A stretch of 64,000 nucleotides of DNA. Origin: Dokdonella sp. (GTDB lineage Bacteria; Pseudomonadota; Gammaproteobacteria; Xanthomonadales; Rhodanobacteraceae). Each line of letters begins with the position of its first letter. Position 1 is the first letter of the stretch. Below the pieces are notes generated by a model. That model was not told the origin of the DNA and did no database searches. It saw only the letters and a program-made list of their open reading frames with translations. This document shows, in pieces, positions 23,619 to 32,692 of this stretch. The DNA is taken from positions 1 to 64,000 of the forward strand of contig NZ_JAHCAQ010000002.1 in the NCBI RefSeq assembly GCF_019634845.1, read 5' to 3'. A program made the translations under genes and the position numbers.

Positions 23619-24875
23619 CTAGCCGAAGCGTTGCGGCGCAAAGGCGTCGATCGGCAGCGCCGGCGCCTGCCCGGTGACGATCTGGCTGACCAGCAGGCCG
23701 GTGCCGGCCGACATGCTCACGCCGAGCATGCCGTGGCCGGTCGCCAGCACGAGGTTGTCGAGCCGCGGCGCGCGGCCAAGGATCGGCAGGTCGTCGGATG
23801 TCATCGGCCGCCAGCCGTACCACTGCTCGACGGGTTCACCCGCTTCGGGTTCGTGCAGGAACTGCGCGGCGCCGCGCCGCAGGGCGTCGAGCCGCGTGCG
23901 GTTGAGCGTCGTATCGTAGCCGGCAAACTCCATCGTGCTGCCGAGCCGATAGCCCGAGCCCCAGCTCGTCACGCACACGCTTGGTTCCTTGAGACTGAGC
24001 GGGACGCGCGGACACAGGCGTGGCCGCGCCCAGGTGATCGAATAACCCTTGCCGGGCTGGATCGGCAGCCGCAGGTCGAGTGCGCCGGCGAACTGCGGCG
24101 ACCAGGCACCAAGCGCGAGCACGATCTCGGCCGCCGTGAACGTGCCGCGCGCGGTCACCACGCGCGCCACGCGCCTGCCCTCCCGCTCGATGCGCTCGAC
24201 GCGGACGCCCTCCTCGATCACGCCGCCGCGCGCGCGCACGATGCGGGCCAGTTCCGCCACATAGCGGTCGGGTCGCAGGCAGGCATCGCCCGGGTTGAAG
24301 AAGGCGCCGGCAACGCCGGGCCGCAACGCCGGCTCGCGGGCGACCGCGGCGGCGCCATCGAGCACCTCGTAGCGCGGCAGGTGGTCGGCCATGCGCTCGT
24401 GCTCGCGACAGGCGTGCGCGAAGCCGCGCGCGTCGCGGTACACGTTGAGCGTGCCGGGCGTGGAAAACTCGCAGTCCAGCTGCTGTTCGCGCACGAGATC
24501 CTCGATCAGGCGCCGCGACAGCTCCAACAGCGGCAACTTGGCCGCGGCACCGCGCGCCGCATCGCGCCAGTTGCAGCGCCGTGCAAACGCCAGCAGCCAG
24601 CGCAGCAGGGCCGGATCGAGACTCGGCTTGATGCGCAGCGGCGCAGCGGGCCGCAGCAACCAGCGCAGCGCGCTGCCGATGGTGCCGGGTGCCGCCAGCG
24701 GCATGGCGTGGCTCGGCGTCAGCGTGCCGCAGTTGCCGTGCGAGCTGCCGCAGCCGACCGCCCCCTGGTCGAGCACGGTGACGGCGCGGCCGGCGGCCAA
24801 CAGGTACCAGGCGCAGGCGAGGCCGATGACACCGCCGCCAAGGATGAGGACGTCACGATCCGGGCGTGAATTCAT
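23619..24875 (-). CDS. DadA-like D-amino-acid dehydrogenase (FAD)
   Basis: Membrane-associated flavoprotein that oxidises D-amino acids and passes electrons to quinone. It is 418 aa from the ATG at 24875. The N-terminal FAD fold DVLILGGGVIGLACAWYL is followed by GSSHGNCGTLTPSHAMPLAAPG and, near the C-terminus, YGWRPMTSDDLPILGRAP and LATGHGMLGVSMSAGTG, all DAO/DadA features. DadA itself acts on D-alanine; relatives oxidise D-hydroxyproline or other D-amino acids. No alanine or proline racemase is adjacent, so the substrate is unresolved. The 39-bp gap to the SPFH gene makes co-transcription with the genes to its left unlikely to be its only expression, since both read leftward in series. Confidence 0.85.
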   Translation of the reverse strand: MNSRPDRDVLILGGGVIGLACAWYLLAAGRAVTVLDQGAVGCGSSHGNCGTLTPSHAMPLAAPGTIGSALRWLLRPAAPLRIKPSLDPALLRWLLAFARRCNWRDAARGAAAKLPLLELSRRLIEDLVREQQLDCEFSTPGTLNVYRDARGFAHACREHERMADHLPRYEVLDGAAAVAREPALRPGVAGAFFNPGDACLRPDRYVAELARIVRARGGVIEEGVRVERIEREGRRVARVVTARGTFTAAEIVLALGAWSPQFAGALDLRLPIQPGKGYSITWARPRLCPRVPLSLKEPSVCVTSWGSGYRLGSTMEFAGYDTTLNRTRLDALRRGAAQFLHEPEAGEPVEQWYGWRPMTSDDLPILGRAPRLDNLVLATGHGMLGVSMSAGTGLLVSQIVTGQAPALPIDAFAPQRFG

Positions 24876-24953
24876 CGGCCGATTGTACGGCGCCGGCCGC
24901 GGTTGGCATCGAACATGCAAAGCATTGCTGCGGAATCGTCACAGGGGTCCACC

Positions 24954-25271
24954 ATGAAAGTTGCCACTCCCGAAGTCCTGCTCGCCTTGCGCGCTCCCAA
25001 TGCCGGCTGGCTGGCGGCCCTCGTCTGCGCGCTCGACGAGGCCCAGCGCGACCCCGACTTTTCCGCGACGCAGCGCGACCTCGTGCACCGCCTGCTCGAC
25101 GCCGAGCGACTCGCACCGCCGGTGCTGGCCGCGGCCCACGAGCGGCTCGCGCGCTTCGAGGACAGCCTGCGCGACGCCTACGAGGACCTCATCGAAGCGG
25201 AGCTCGCCCCGGCGCCGGTCGTGGCCGAGCCGAAACGTCCAAAGTTGACACTTTGCGTCGCCAACGGCTGA
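24954..25271 (+). CDS. Small hypothetical protein
   Basis: 105 aa from the ATG at 24954, beginning MKVATPEVLLALRAPNAGW, with AGGGG 8-12 bp upstream. It is predicted all-helical and acidic (LARFEDSLRDAYEDLIEAEL), with a short Pro/Lys tail. No signal peptide, membrane helix or known motif. It is divergent from the DadA-like gene and 84 bp from the next gene. Codon usage matches the neighbours. I do not recognise the family, and a role is not suggested by the context. Confidence 0.6.
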   Translation: MKVATPEVLLALRAPNAGWLAALVCALDEAQRDPDFSATQRDLVHRLLDAERLAPPVLAAAHERLARFEDSLRDAYEDLIEAELAPAPVVAEPKRPKLTLCVANG

Positions 25272-25355
25272 CGATGGCTGTCACACCGGCGCGGCAGGCG
25301 ACCCTGCTGCGCCGCAGGGCTTGACCACCGGTCCGCCGCAAGCGACCGTTCGTCG

Positions 25356-25838
25356 GTGGACAGCCGCCTCCCCCTCCTCACCTGCTGCGCACTCGGCCTG
25401 CTGCTCGGCGCCTGCGCCAGTACCCCGCCGCGCCATGCCTCGCCGGCCATCGCCTCGGCCCAGGCCAACGCCGCCAATGCCGTCCTGTTCCGCGCGATGT
25501 CACTGGTCGGCACCCCCTACCGCTGGGGCGGCAACACGCCACAAGGCGGCTTCGACTGCAGCGGCCTGGTCAGCTACGTGTTCCGTGACGCCGCCGGCAT
25601 GGCGCTGCCGCACCAGTCCAGCGCGATGGCCGAGCTCGGTCGCCGCCGCCTTGCGGCGGCGGATCTGCAATCAGGCGATCTCGTGTTCTTCGCCAGCGGC
25701 CGCCATGTCGACCACGTTGGCATCTACGTCGGCGAAGGCCGCTTCGTGCATGCGCCCAACAGCGGCGGCACCGTGCGCCTGGACGCGCTCGACGGCTGGT
25801 GGCGCGCGCACTTCAGCTACGGCAAGCGCGTGTGGTGA
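25356..25838 (+). CDS. NlpC/P60-family cell-wall peptidase, lipoprotein
   Basis: Murein endopeptidase of 160 aa with a GTG start at 25356. The lipoprotein signal is LLTCCALGLLLGACAS (lipobox LGAC). The NlpC/P60 domain covers about residues 45-155: GTPYRWGGNTPQGGFDCSGLV has the catalytic Cys in DCSG, HVDHVGIYVGEG the catalytic His, and HAPNSGG the third polar residue. It probably cleaves gamma-D-Glu-DAP or DAP-DAP links. It resembles Spr/MepS and YafL-type proteins in length and motif order. An alternative start is not obvious. Confidence 0.9.
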   Translation: MDSRLPLLTCCALGLLLGACASTPPRHASPAIASAQANAANAVLFRAMSLVGTPYRWGGNTPQGGFDCSGLVSYVFRDAAGMALPHQSSAMAELGRRRLAAADLQSGDLVFFASGRHVDHVGIYVGEGRFVHAPNSGGTVRLDALDGWWRAHFSYGKRVW

Positions 25839-25908
25839 GGCGCATGCCGCGCGGCGTCGGCAGCAGGCGGCATCGCCGCGCCGTGCCGCGGCGCCGCGGC
25901 GCCGCGGC

Positions 25909-26397
25909 TCAGTGTTCGTGCCCGCCTGCGCCATGGGCATGGCGGTGGGCGATTTCCTCGTCGCTCGCGTCGCGGATGGCCGTGATCTCGACATCGAAGC
26001 TCAACGTCTTGCCGGCCAGCGGATGGTTGAGGTCGACGTCGATCACGCTGGAGCCGACCTTGAGCACGACCACCGTGCGCGGCCCGGCTTCGCGCGTGTG
26101 CAACACGGTCACATCGCCCGCGTGCAGGCGCTCGCCACGGTCGAAATACTTCTTCGGCACGCGCTGGGTGAAGTTGGCGCGGCGCTCGCCATAGGCCTGC
26201 GCCGGTTCGACGCTGACTTCGAAACGATCGCCGACCGCGCGCCCCAGCAGGGCCTGCTCGAGTCCCGGGATGATGTTGCCGTGCCCGATCAGCACGCTCA
26301 GTGGCTCGCCGCGCTCGCGCGAGGAATCGACCGGCTCGCTGCCGCCGTCGCTCACGCTGTAGTGGAAGGACACGACCTTGTTGGCCTCGACGTTCAC
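25909..26397 (-). CDS. slyD: SlyD-type FKBP peptidyl-prolyl isomerase
   Basis: Cis-trans prolyl isomerase and chaperone, 162 aa from the GTG at 26397; the frame is open further upstream but is Arg-rich and unlike protein there. The FKBP core includes VSFHYSVSDG, LSVLIGHGNIIPGLEQALLG and the insert-in-flap segment PAQAYGERRANFTQ. The C-terminal DVDLNHPLAGKTLSFDVEI is typical of SlyD. The tail HRHAHGAGGHEH is a shortened His-rich, metal-binding tail like that used in nickel handling. It is convergent with the NlpC/P60 gene; the 70-bp gap between them is nearly all G and C. Confidence 0.9.
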   Translation of the reverse strand: MNVEANKVVSFHYSVSDGGSEPVDSSRERGEPLSVLIGHGNIIPGLEQALLGRAVGDRFEVSVEPAQAYGERRANFTQRVPKKYFDRGERLHAGDVTVLHTREAGPRTVVVLKVGSSVIDVDLNHPLAGKTLSFDVEITAIRDASDEEIAHRHAHGAGGHEH

Positions 26398-26539
26398 GCG
26401 CTGCTCCGCACCTTGAAAAAGCGCGCGAGCATAGCAGGCGGCGGCGTTTGCGTCACCGCGCCATCGGCGCCGGCGCGCGGCCCGCTTCCGGCCGCTCCGT
26501 GTCGCCGTTAGGCTGCGGCTTTGCCGTGCCGGAGCCCGC

Positions 26540-27271
26540 ATGCCACCCGCCGCCGACAACCGCGCCATCGAGCGCATCGCCGCACGCTATCCCGGCCGCT
26601 TCCACGCCGGTTACGCGCGCGGCAAGCTGCGCCATGACCCGGTGTTCGCCGCCATCGCCGACTGGCTGGAGGGCGACGACCAGCCGCTGCTCGACATCGG
26701 TTGCGGCCTCGGCCTGCTCGGCCAGTACCTGCGCGAACGCGGCTGGCGCGGCGCGTATCACGGCATCGACCTCGATGCGCCCAAGATCGCCGCGGCGCAG
26801 GCGGCCGCCGCCGCGCTCGGCGGGTTCGACTGCGTCACCGGCACGGTGCCGCCACTGCCGCCGGGAGCCGGCCATGTCGCGCTGGTCGACGTCCTGCACT
26901 ACCTGCCACATGAGTCGCAACAGGCCTTGCTGCGCGAAGCCGCCCAGCGCCTGGCGCCCGGTGGCCTGCTGATGATCCGCAACGTGCTGCGCGCGCCGGG
27001 TTGGCGCTTCCGCATCACGCGCGCCGAGGAATGGCTGATCCGCAGCCTGGGCTGGATGCGCGCCGCCGTGCGCCACTACCCGACGCGCGCGGAGCTCGAA
27101 CAGCCGCTGCGTGCCGCCGGCCTCGAGGTGGAGGTGGCGCCGCTGTGGCGCGGCACCCCATTCAACAGTTACGCGATCGTGGCGCGTCGGCCCGGCAGCC
27201 GCCAGGCCGGCGGCGTCGCGGCCGCGCTGCCCGCTCGCGGCAGCGACACGCGCAGCGTGGCCGACCGATGA
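26540..27271 (+). CDS. Class I SAM-dependent methyltransferase
   Basis: 243 aa. SAM-binding motif I is LLDIGCGLGLLGQYL and the acidic motif II is GIDLDAPKIAAAQ; VALVDVLHYLP and APGGLLMIRNVL follow. The substrate is not evident; close relatives sit in aryl-polyene and lipid gene clusters, but none is present here. Its stop codon overlaps the start of the kinase gene (ATGA at 27268-27271), implying translational coupling to the signalling module. The last 25 residues are low-complexity. Confidence 0.82.
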   Translation: MPPAADNRAIERIAARYPGRFHAGYARGKLRHDPVFAAIADWLEGDDQPLLDIGCGLGLLGQYLRERGWRGAYHGIDLDAPKIAAAQAAAAALGGFDCVTGTVPPLPPGAGHVALVDVLHYLPHESQQALLREAAQRLAPGGLLMIRNVLRAPGWRFRITRAEEWLIRSLGWMRAAVRHYPTRAELEQPLRAAGLEVEVAPLWRGTPFNSYAIVARRPGSRQAGGVAAALPARGSDTRSVADR

Positions 27272-30165
27272 CCGGCGATTCCGATCCGATCCTGCAACGC
27301 CGGCGCCGCGCCTTCACGCTGCTGCGCGAGCTGGTCGCGGTCGATCCGGCCGAGCGCGAGGCCTGGATCGCCGCGCATTGCGACGGCGACGCAGCGCTCG
27401 GCACCGAGCTGCGCCAATTGCTCGCCGCGGCGGCGCCGCGCCTGCTCGATGATGCGGCCGATGCGGTGGCCATGCGCCTGGTCGCAGCCGATGCCGATGT
27501 GAACCACTTGGCAGCCGGCACGCATATCGGCCCCTGGACGGTCGAGCGCCTGCTCGGGCATGGCGGCATGGGGCACGTGTATCTGGCCACGCGTGCCGGC
27601 GATGGCTACCAGCAGCGCGGCGCGCTCAAGCTCGTCAAACGCGGCATGGATTCGCACGCCGTGCTGGCGCGCTTCCGCCGCGAGCGGCAGATCCTGTCGC
27701 GGCTCGAACATCCGGGCATCGCGCGCCTGCTCGACGGCGGCATCAGCAGCGATGGCCAGCCGTTCTTCGTCATGGAGTACGTCGACGGCAGCACGCTGCG
27801 CCAGTGGCTGGCGGCGCTTGCTCGCGACGTCGACGCGCGCATCGACGTGTTCCTGCAGATCTGCGCCGCACTCGCCCATGCCCATCGGCACCTGATCGTG
27901 CATTGCGACATCAAGCCCGAAAACGTGCTGATCGACCGCGACGGCCAGGCGCGGCTGCTCGATTTCGGCATTGCCCGCCTGCTCGAAGGCGAGGCCGGCG
28001 ACGACCACACGGCAACCCAGGCGCGATTCGTTTCGCGCGCCTATGCCGCCCCCGAACAACTGGCCGGCGAGCGTGCCACCACCGCCACCGACGTGTTCCA
28101 GCTCGGCGTCCTGCTGTTCGAGCTGCTGACCGACGCGCGCTTCGACCCCAGCCGCGCAGGCGGGTCGGTATCGGGCTGGCTGGTGCGCGCGCGCCAGTCG
28201 GCGACGGCGGGCCGAGCGCAGCCGATTCCGCCCGCGCGGTTGCGCGGCGATGCCGGCATCATCGTGGCCCGCGCCACCGATCCCGAGCCGCAGCGCCGCT
28301 ATGCCACGGTGGCCACACTCGCCGCCGATGTCGCGGCGTGGCGCGCGGGGCACCCGATCACCGCGCGCGCCGACAGCCGCGGCTACCGTCTGCGCCGATT
28401 CATCGGCCGCCATCGACTGGCCAGCGTAGCGGCGCTGCTGGCGATCGTCGCCGTGGTCGGTGGCAGCGCGCTGGCGTTGTGGCAGGCGCACCGCGCCGCC
28501 GCCGAGGCGCGGCTCGCGCTCGCCGCGCAGGACTTCCTCAGCAGCGTGTTCGAAGCCAGCGCGCCCGATACCGCTGCCGGTGCCCAGGTCACCGCGCGCG
28601 AGCTGCTCGACCGCGGCAGCGAGCGCATCGCCACTGAACTGGCCGACCAGCCACGCCTGCGCGGCCAAATGCAGCTCACGCTCGGCACGCTCTACGCACA
28701 GCTCGGCCAGTACACGCAGGCCGAGCAACTGCTGGCCGCGGCGCATGCCACGCTCGCGCAACAGGGCGCCGTCGAGGCGGCCAGCCGCGCCTCGCTCGAG
28801 CATGCCGCGGTGGCGCGCGAGCTCGACCAGCTCGACGCCGCCGAGGCCGACATCGCCGCCGTGTCACCTGCGACGGGCCCGGCGCTGCGGTCGCGGGCAC
28901 TGGTCGAACGCGCCCAGTTGCGCGAGAAACAAGGTCGCTTCGACGAGGCGCTGGCCGACGCCACCGCAGCGGCGCAGGTCGATGCGGAACGCGGCGCCGT
29001 GGCCCGCGCCGACCTCGCCCGTGACCAGCAGGTCGCGGCGCTGATGCTGACGCGGCTGGCGCGCCATGACGAGGCGCAGGCGACCTTCGAGCGCGCGCTG
29101 GCCACCGCCCGCGCCGTGCATGGCGACGGCGATACGCGCGTCGCCCTCATGCTCAACGACTATGGTGGCGCGCTCCACGCCAAAGGCCGCAGCGCCGAAG
29201 CCGAAGCCGTGTTGCGCGAAGCGCTGGCGATCCGCCGCCAGCGCCTGGGCAACGATCACGCCGCGGTGGCCGAGACCGAGCAGATCCTCGGCGCCACACT
29301 GCGCGCGCAGGGCAGGTTCGACGCGGCCCGCGATGCACTGACGGATGCGCTGCGCATCCAGCGCAGCGTGTTCGGCCCACGCCACCCGCTGGTTGCCAAC
29401 ACGCTCAATTCGCTGGGCATGCTGGCGTTCTCGCAGCGGCGCCCCGCGCAGGGGGAGCCTGCATTCCGCGAAGCGGTCGACATCTATCGTGCGCTGGGCC
29501 AGGCCGACACCCCGCCCGCCGCAACCGCAAGCAACAACCTCGCCACCATCCTGCTGCAACTGGGGCGCTACGACGAAGCCGAACCGCTGGCGTTGCATGC
29601 GTTGCAGGTGCACCTGGCGGCGGTCGGCCCGACACATCCGATCGTGATGAGCGACCTCAACTCGCTGGCACAGCTCGAGCTGCGCCGCAACCGGCTCGAC
29701 GCGGCCGTCGACTATGCGCGGCGCGCGCTGGCCATTGCGACGTCCGCCGCCAGCCCGCCGCGTGAAGGCGCCTACGTGCGCATCGCGACCGCCACCGTGC
29801 TCAATCGGGCCGGGCATGCCGACGAGGGCCTGGCGCAGGCCGACGCCGCGATCGCGACGCTGACCGCACTGGCCGCCGACGAGCCGCGCCTGCCGATGGC
29901 GCGCGCAGCACGGGCGCAAGCGCTGCTCGACCTGGGTCGGCTCGACGAGGCACAGGCGCTGGCCACGCGCGAGCTGGCCGGGTACGACCCGTCGCGAGCG
30001 GGCAACCTCGCCGACCTCGTCAACGCCCATGTCCTGCTCGCGCGCATCGCCGACGCGCGCCGCCAGCCCGGCCCCGCCAGCCACGAGCGCACCGCCGCCC
30101 GTGCGCTGGCCGCGCGCCTGCCCCACGCCGACCCGTTCCTGCTGGCCGAGATCGAGCGCCACTGA
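27268..30165 (+). CDS. Serine/threonine protein kinase with TPR domain
   Basis: 965 aa from the ATG at 27268. A short N-terminal helical region precedes a Hanks-type kinase domain (about 90-370): glycine loop GHGGMGHVYLA, Lys in ALKLVKRG, catalytic loop VHCDIKPENVLID, DFG as LDFGIARL and an APE motif as AAPEQL. The usual HRD is HCD here: the Asp is kept and the Arg is Cys, so regulation by activation-loop phosphorylation may differ. One membrane helix (about 387-408, AALLAIVAVVGGSALALW) is followed by some ten tetratricopeptide repeats (about 470-940) presumably outside the cytoplasm. It stands between a methyltransferase and a TIGR02999 sigma factor, the common arrangement in which kinase and sigma factor are linked. 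Confidence 0.9.
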   Translation: MTGDSDPILQRRRRAFTLLRELVAVDPAEREAWIAAHCDGDAALGTELRQLLAAAAPRLLDDAADAVAMRLVAADADVNHLAAGTHIGPWTVERLLGHGGMGHVYLATRAGDGYQQRGALKLVKRGMDSHAVLARFRRERQILSRLEHPGIARLLDGGISSDGQPFFVMEYVDGSTLRQWLAALARDVDARIDVFLQICAALAHAHRHLIVHCDIKPENVLIDRDGQARLLDFGIARLLEGEAGDDHTATQARFVSRAYAAPEQLAGERATTATDVFQLGVLLFELLTDARFDPSRAGGSVSGWLVRARQSATAGRAQPIPPARLRGDAGIIVARATDPEPQRRYATVATLAADVAAWRAGHPITARADSRGYRLRRFIGRHRLASVAALLAIVAVVGGSALALWQAHRAAAEARLALAAQDFLSSVFEASAPDTAAGAQVTARELLDRGSERIATELADQPRLRGQMQLTLGTLYAQLGQYTQAEQLLAAAHATLAQQGAVEAASRASLEHAAVARELDQLDAAEADIAAVSPATGPALRSRALVERAQLREKQGRFDEALADATAAAQVDAERGAVARADLARDQQVAALMLTRLARHDEAQATFERALATARAVHGDGDTRVALMLNDYGGALHAKGRSAEAEAVLREALAIRRQRLGNDHAAVAETEQILGATLRAQGRFDAARDALTDALRIQRSVFGPRHPLVANTLNSLGMLAFSQRRPAQGEPAFREAVDIYRALGQADTPPAATASNNLATILLQLGRYDEAEPLALHALQVHLAAVGPTHPIVMSDLNSLAQLELRRNRLDAAVDYARRALAIATSAASPPREGAYVRIATATVLNRAGHADEGLAQADAAIATLTALAADEPRLPMARAARAQALLDLGRLDEAQALATRELAGYDPSRAGNLADLVNAHVLLARIADARRQPGPASHERTAARALAARLPHADPFLLAEIERH

Positions 30166-30257
30166 TGGCCAACGCGACCGCACGCGGTACGCCGTTGACC
30201 TCGTCCGCAGCGGCGGCGATGCTGTCCAGCGCGCAATGCCAAGTGGATCGACCGACG

Positions 30258-30812
30258 ATGAGTGACTCCGTGACCGAACTGCTTGGAGCCGCTGCGGGCG
30301 GCGACGAGCGCGCGCGCAACACGCTGTTCGACCTGCTCTACGAGGAGCTGCGCCGCTGCGCACATCGCCAGTTGCGCGGCGCCAACCAGACCCTGTCGAC
30401 CACCGCGCTGGTGCACGAGACCTACGTCAAGCTGGCGACATCCGACGCGCTCGAACTGCACAGTCGCCAGCATTTCATGGCGTTGGCCGCGCGCGCGATG
30501 CGCCAGGTGCTGGTCGATCACGCGCGCCGCGTCGGTGCCGAGAAGCGGGGCGGCGGGGCCGTGCTGGTCACGCTCGACGAGCGCAGCGACGAGGCGCCGT
30601 TCGAGGCGGCCGAGGTGCTCGCGCTGGACCAGGCCCTGGTCGAGCTCGAGCGCATTGACGAGCGCGCCGCGCGTGTGGTCAACCTGCACTTCTTCGGCGG
30701 CCTCAGCTTCGTTTCGATCGCCGAGCTCGAAGGCCTCAGCGAGCGCACGATCAAGCGCGACTGGCAGGCCGCGCGCCTCATGCTTGCGCAATGCATGAAC
30801 GCCGGCGCCTGA
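30258..30812 (+). CDS. ECF-like RNA polymerase sigma factor (TIGR02999 type)
   Basis: 184 aa from the ATG at 30258. Region 2 reads YEELRRCAHRQLRG and TTALVHETYVKLA, typical of the TIGR02999 sigma family seen in acidobacteria, planctomycetes and xanthomonads; region 4 is RVVNLHFFGGLSFVSIAELEGLSERTIKRDW with a helix-turn-helix (quoted region over two parts). No anti-sigma gene is adjacent; in this family a Hanks kinase encoded next door is often present instead. The upstream frame from 30165 is probably not translated. Likely targets include the following secreted protein gene, by position only. Confidence 0.88.
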   Translation: MSDSVTELLGAAAGGDERARNTLFDLLYEELRRCAHRQLRGANQTLSTTALVHETYVKLATSDALELHSRQHFMALAARAMRQVLVDHARRVGAEKRGGGAVLVTLDERSDEAPFEAAEVLALDQALVELERIDERAARVVNLHFFGGLSFVSIAELEGLSERTIKRDWQAARLMLAQCMNAGA

Positions 30813-30930
30813 GCCCGCGCCACACCACGCGGGAACGCACGGCCGCATGGCCGGATGCACCGGACAGTGTCCCGATCGCGGGCGGCATCGCGTATTGGAA
30901 TGGCACCCGCCACCGCGAATGGGAACATCC

Positions 30931-32397
30931 ATGTCCAGACGATACCTGCTGTCCGCCGCCGTGCTCGCATTCACGGCCCATGTCCAGGCTGCCGCGCCAA
31001 CGGTCGACCCCAGCTTCGGCTGGCGGCGCCTGTTCGAGACCGGCGGCGGCAGTCAGAGCGAGATCGCCGTGGCCCATGCTCGCACCGCCGATGGCGGCTA
31101 CGTGGTCGCGCTCGAAGTTCCGGGTGGCGGCGCCGCCGGCGGCACGGGCATGCGCATCGGACTGTTCCGGCACGATGCCGACGGCAACCCGGTCAGCAGC
31201 GGCTTTGGCGTCGGTGGCCAGGTCATCAAGGATGCCTGGCTGACCAGCGTGACCGGCATGGCAATCGACTCGCAAGGCCGCATCGTCGTCATCGGCGCCA
31301 CGCCCGGCCAGGGCGGCCGCAGTGATTTCGGCGTGGTGCGGTTCAATCCCGACGGCAGTGACGATACCAGTTTCGCCGGCGACGGCGGCACCGCTGTCGG
31401 CTTCGATCACCCAGGGCTGAACACCGACGATAATCCCACTTCGGTCCTGATCGACGCCGCCGACAAGATCGTCGTCGCCGGCGACTGGCACGCCACGGGA
31501 ACGGAGGCCCAATTCTGCGCGTTGCGTCTCAATGTCGACGGTTCGATCGACAACACCTGGGGCAGCATCTCCGACGGTGCCGGCGGCAAGCGTGGCACGT
31601 GCGATGGGTTCGCTGCAGGCAAAGACGCCCATGCACGGCGCATCCTGCGCATCGACCGTGGTTACTACGTGGTCGCCGGCACCTCGTCGTTCAGTTCCAC
31701 CGACACCGACTTCGCGGCACGCATCCTGACCCCAAGCGGATCGCAATGGGCCGGCTACGTGGGGTCGCGAACCTTTCCGATCGACATGCCCGCTGCTGAC
31801 GACTCGCTGTTCGATACCCTGACCGATGCGGTGCTGGTCGACTCGACCACGATCCTGCTGGTCGGCACCAGCAGCGACCGCTTGGCAGCCACGCGCATCA
31901 AGGCCGGCACCGAAAACAACAGCTCGCAGTACAGCACACTGCAGACCGACCCCAGCTTCATTGGTGGCGGCCCAGCCTCGTTCAGCCATACCTTCGTCGA
32001 TGCCACACCGTCGGCGATGGCTGGCTCGGCGGCGATCGCTCCCAATGGTCAGATGATGCTCGTGGGCAGCACCACCCACATGCCGATCGGCCTGTCGACC
32101 GACGCACATGAACCACAGGGTTCGGCGCCACCGATGCACGGCCTGCTGGTGCAACTCAATGCCAACGGCACGATCGATGGAGGATTTGGCGACGGCGGCA
32201 ATGCGACCATCGATGTGCCGTCTGGCAACTCATCGGCGTACTACACCTGGATCAGCCAGGTGAGCTTCGCCGGCAGTCGGCCCGTGCTGCTGGGAACCTC
32301 CAGCTTCTCCATCGTTCCCGTGACCGATCTCGACGGCATCCTCACGCGTCTGCGCAGCGATCTGATCTTCGCCGACGGGTTCCAGGTCCAATACTGA
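30931..32397 (+). CDS. Secreted delta-60 repeat protein with LIFADGFQ C-terminal tail
   Basis: 488 aa from the ATG at 30931 (an ATG at 30919 is an alternative). Signal peptide YLLSAAVLAFTAHVQA. The mature part is a beta-rich repeat protein of the uncharacterised delta-60 repeat type (units such as RFNPDGSDDTSFAGDGG, RLNVDGSIDNTWG and LNANGTIDGGFGDGG), likely a propeller. Function unknown; such proteins are exported and may be surface or extracellular. It ends in SDLIFADGFQVQY, a tail that matches the end of the M28 peptidase at 9149-10465. It lies 118 bp downstream of the sigma factor gene. Confidence 0.78.
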   Translation: MSRRYLLSAAVLAFTAHVQAAAPTVDPSFGWRRLFETGGGSQSEIAVAHARTADGGYVVALEVPGGGAAGGTGMRIGLFRHDADGNPVSSGFGVGGQVIKDAWLTSVTGMAIDSQGRIVVIGATPGQGGRSDFGVVRFNPDGSDDTSFAGDGGTAVGFDHPGLNTDDNPTSVLIDAADKIVVAGDWHATGTEAQFCALRLNVDGSIDNTWGSISDGAGGKRGTCDGFAAGKDAHARRILRIDRGYYVVAGTSSFSSTDTDFAARILTPSGSQWAGYVGSRTFPIDMPAADDSLFDTLTDAVLVDSTTILLVGTSSDRLAATRIKAGTENNSSQYSTLQTDPSFIGGGPASFSHTFVDATPSAMAGSAAIAPNGQMMLVGSTTHMPIGLSTDAHEPQGSAPPMHGLLVQLNANGTIDGGFGDGGNATIDVPSGNSSAYYTWISQVSFAGSRPVLLGTSSFSIVPVTDLDGILTRLRSDLIFADGFQVQY

Positions 32398-32447
32398 AAC
32401 CGCGCACCCCACCAGCGCCTGCGGAATCCCGGCATCGACCGATCGCC

Positions 32448-32470
32448 CCTTCTCCCAGGTCGGGAGAAGG
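32448..32470. repeat. Small hairpin repeat (CCTTCTCCC/GGGAGAAGG)
   Basis: Perfect 9-bp inverted repeat with a 5-nt loop, 51 bp after the delta-60 gene. Hairpins with this core are a familiar dispersed intergenic element in xanthomonads, and could act as a transcript-stabilising or terminating structure. There is no T-run. The surrounding 32398-32692 stretch holds no gene I can support. Confidence 0.5.
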
Positions 32471-32692
32471 CGGTCGACAGGACGCAGGCAGGCCAACCCC
32501 ACCCTGCGGCGACGGCGTTCGAGGGCGGGCTTGCCGCTGCGCCGAGGGCGCAAGCCGGCAGCGGCGCGGCCTCACCCCCGGCGCATGGCGCCCTCGTCAT
32601 GCGATCGGCGCCCGCGTGCGTCGTTCCGCCGCTGCGGCAACAGCGGCCGTGGCATGGTCATGCGTCACGCATGCGGTTAGCATGCCGGGCCC

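Noticed and set aside
21307-23823. An 838-codon minus-strand frame that could make glutathione reductase a giant fusion
   Set aside because: The N-terminal 385 codons are the shifted frame of the SPFH gene; a clean ATGA overlap supports a separate start at 22668.
22668-24869. A 733-codon plus-strand frame across the SPFH and DadA-like genes
   Set aside because: It crosses two well-supported minus-strand genes and has shadow-type composition.
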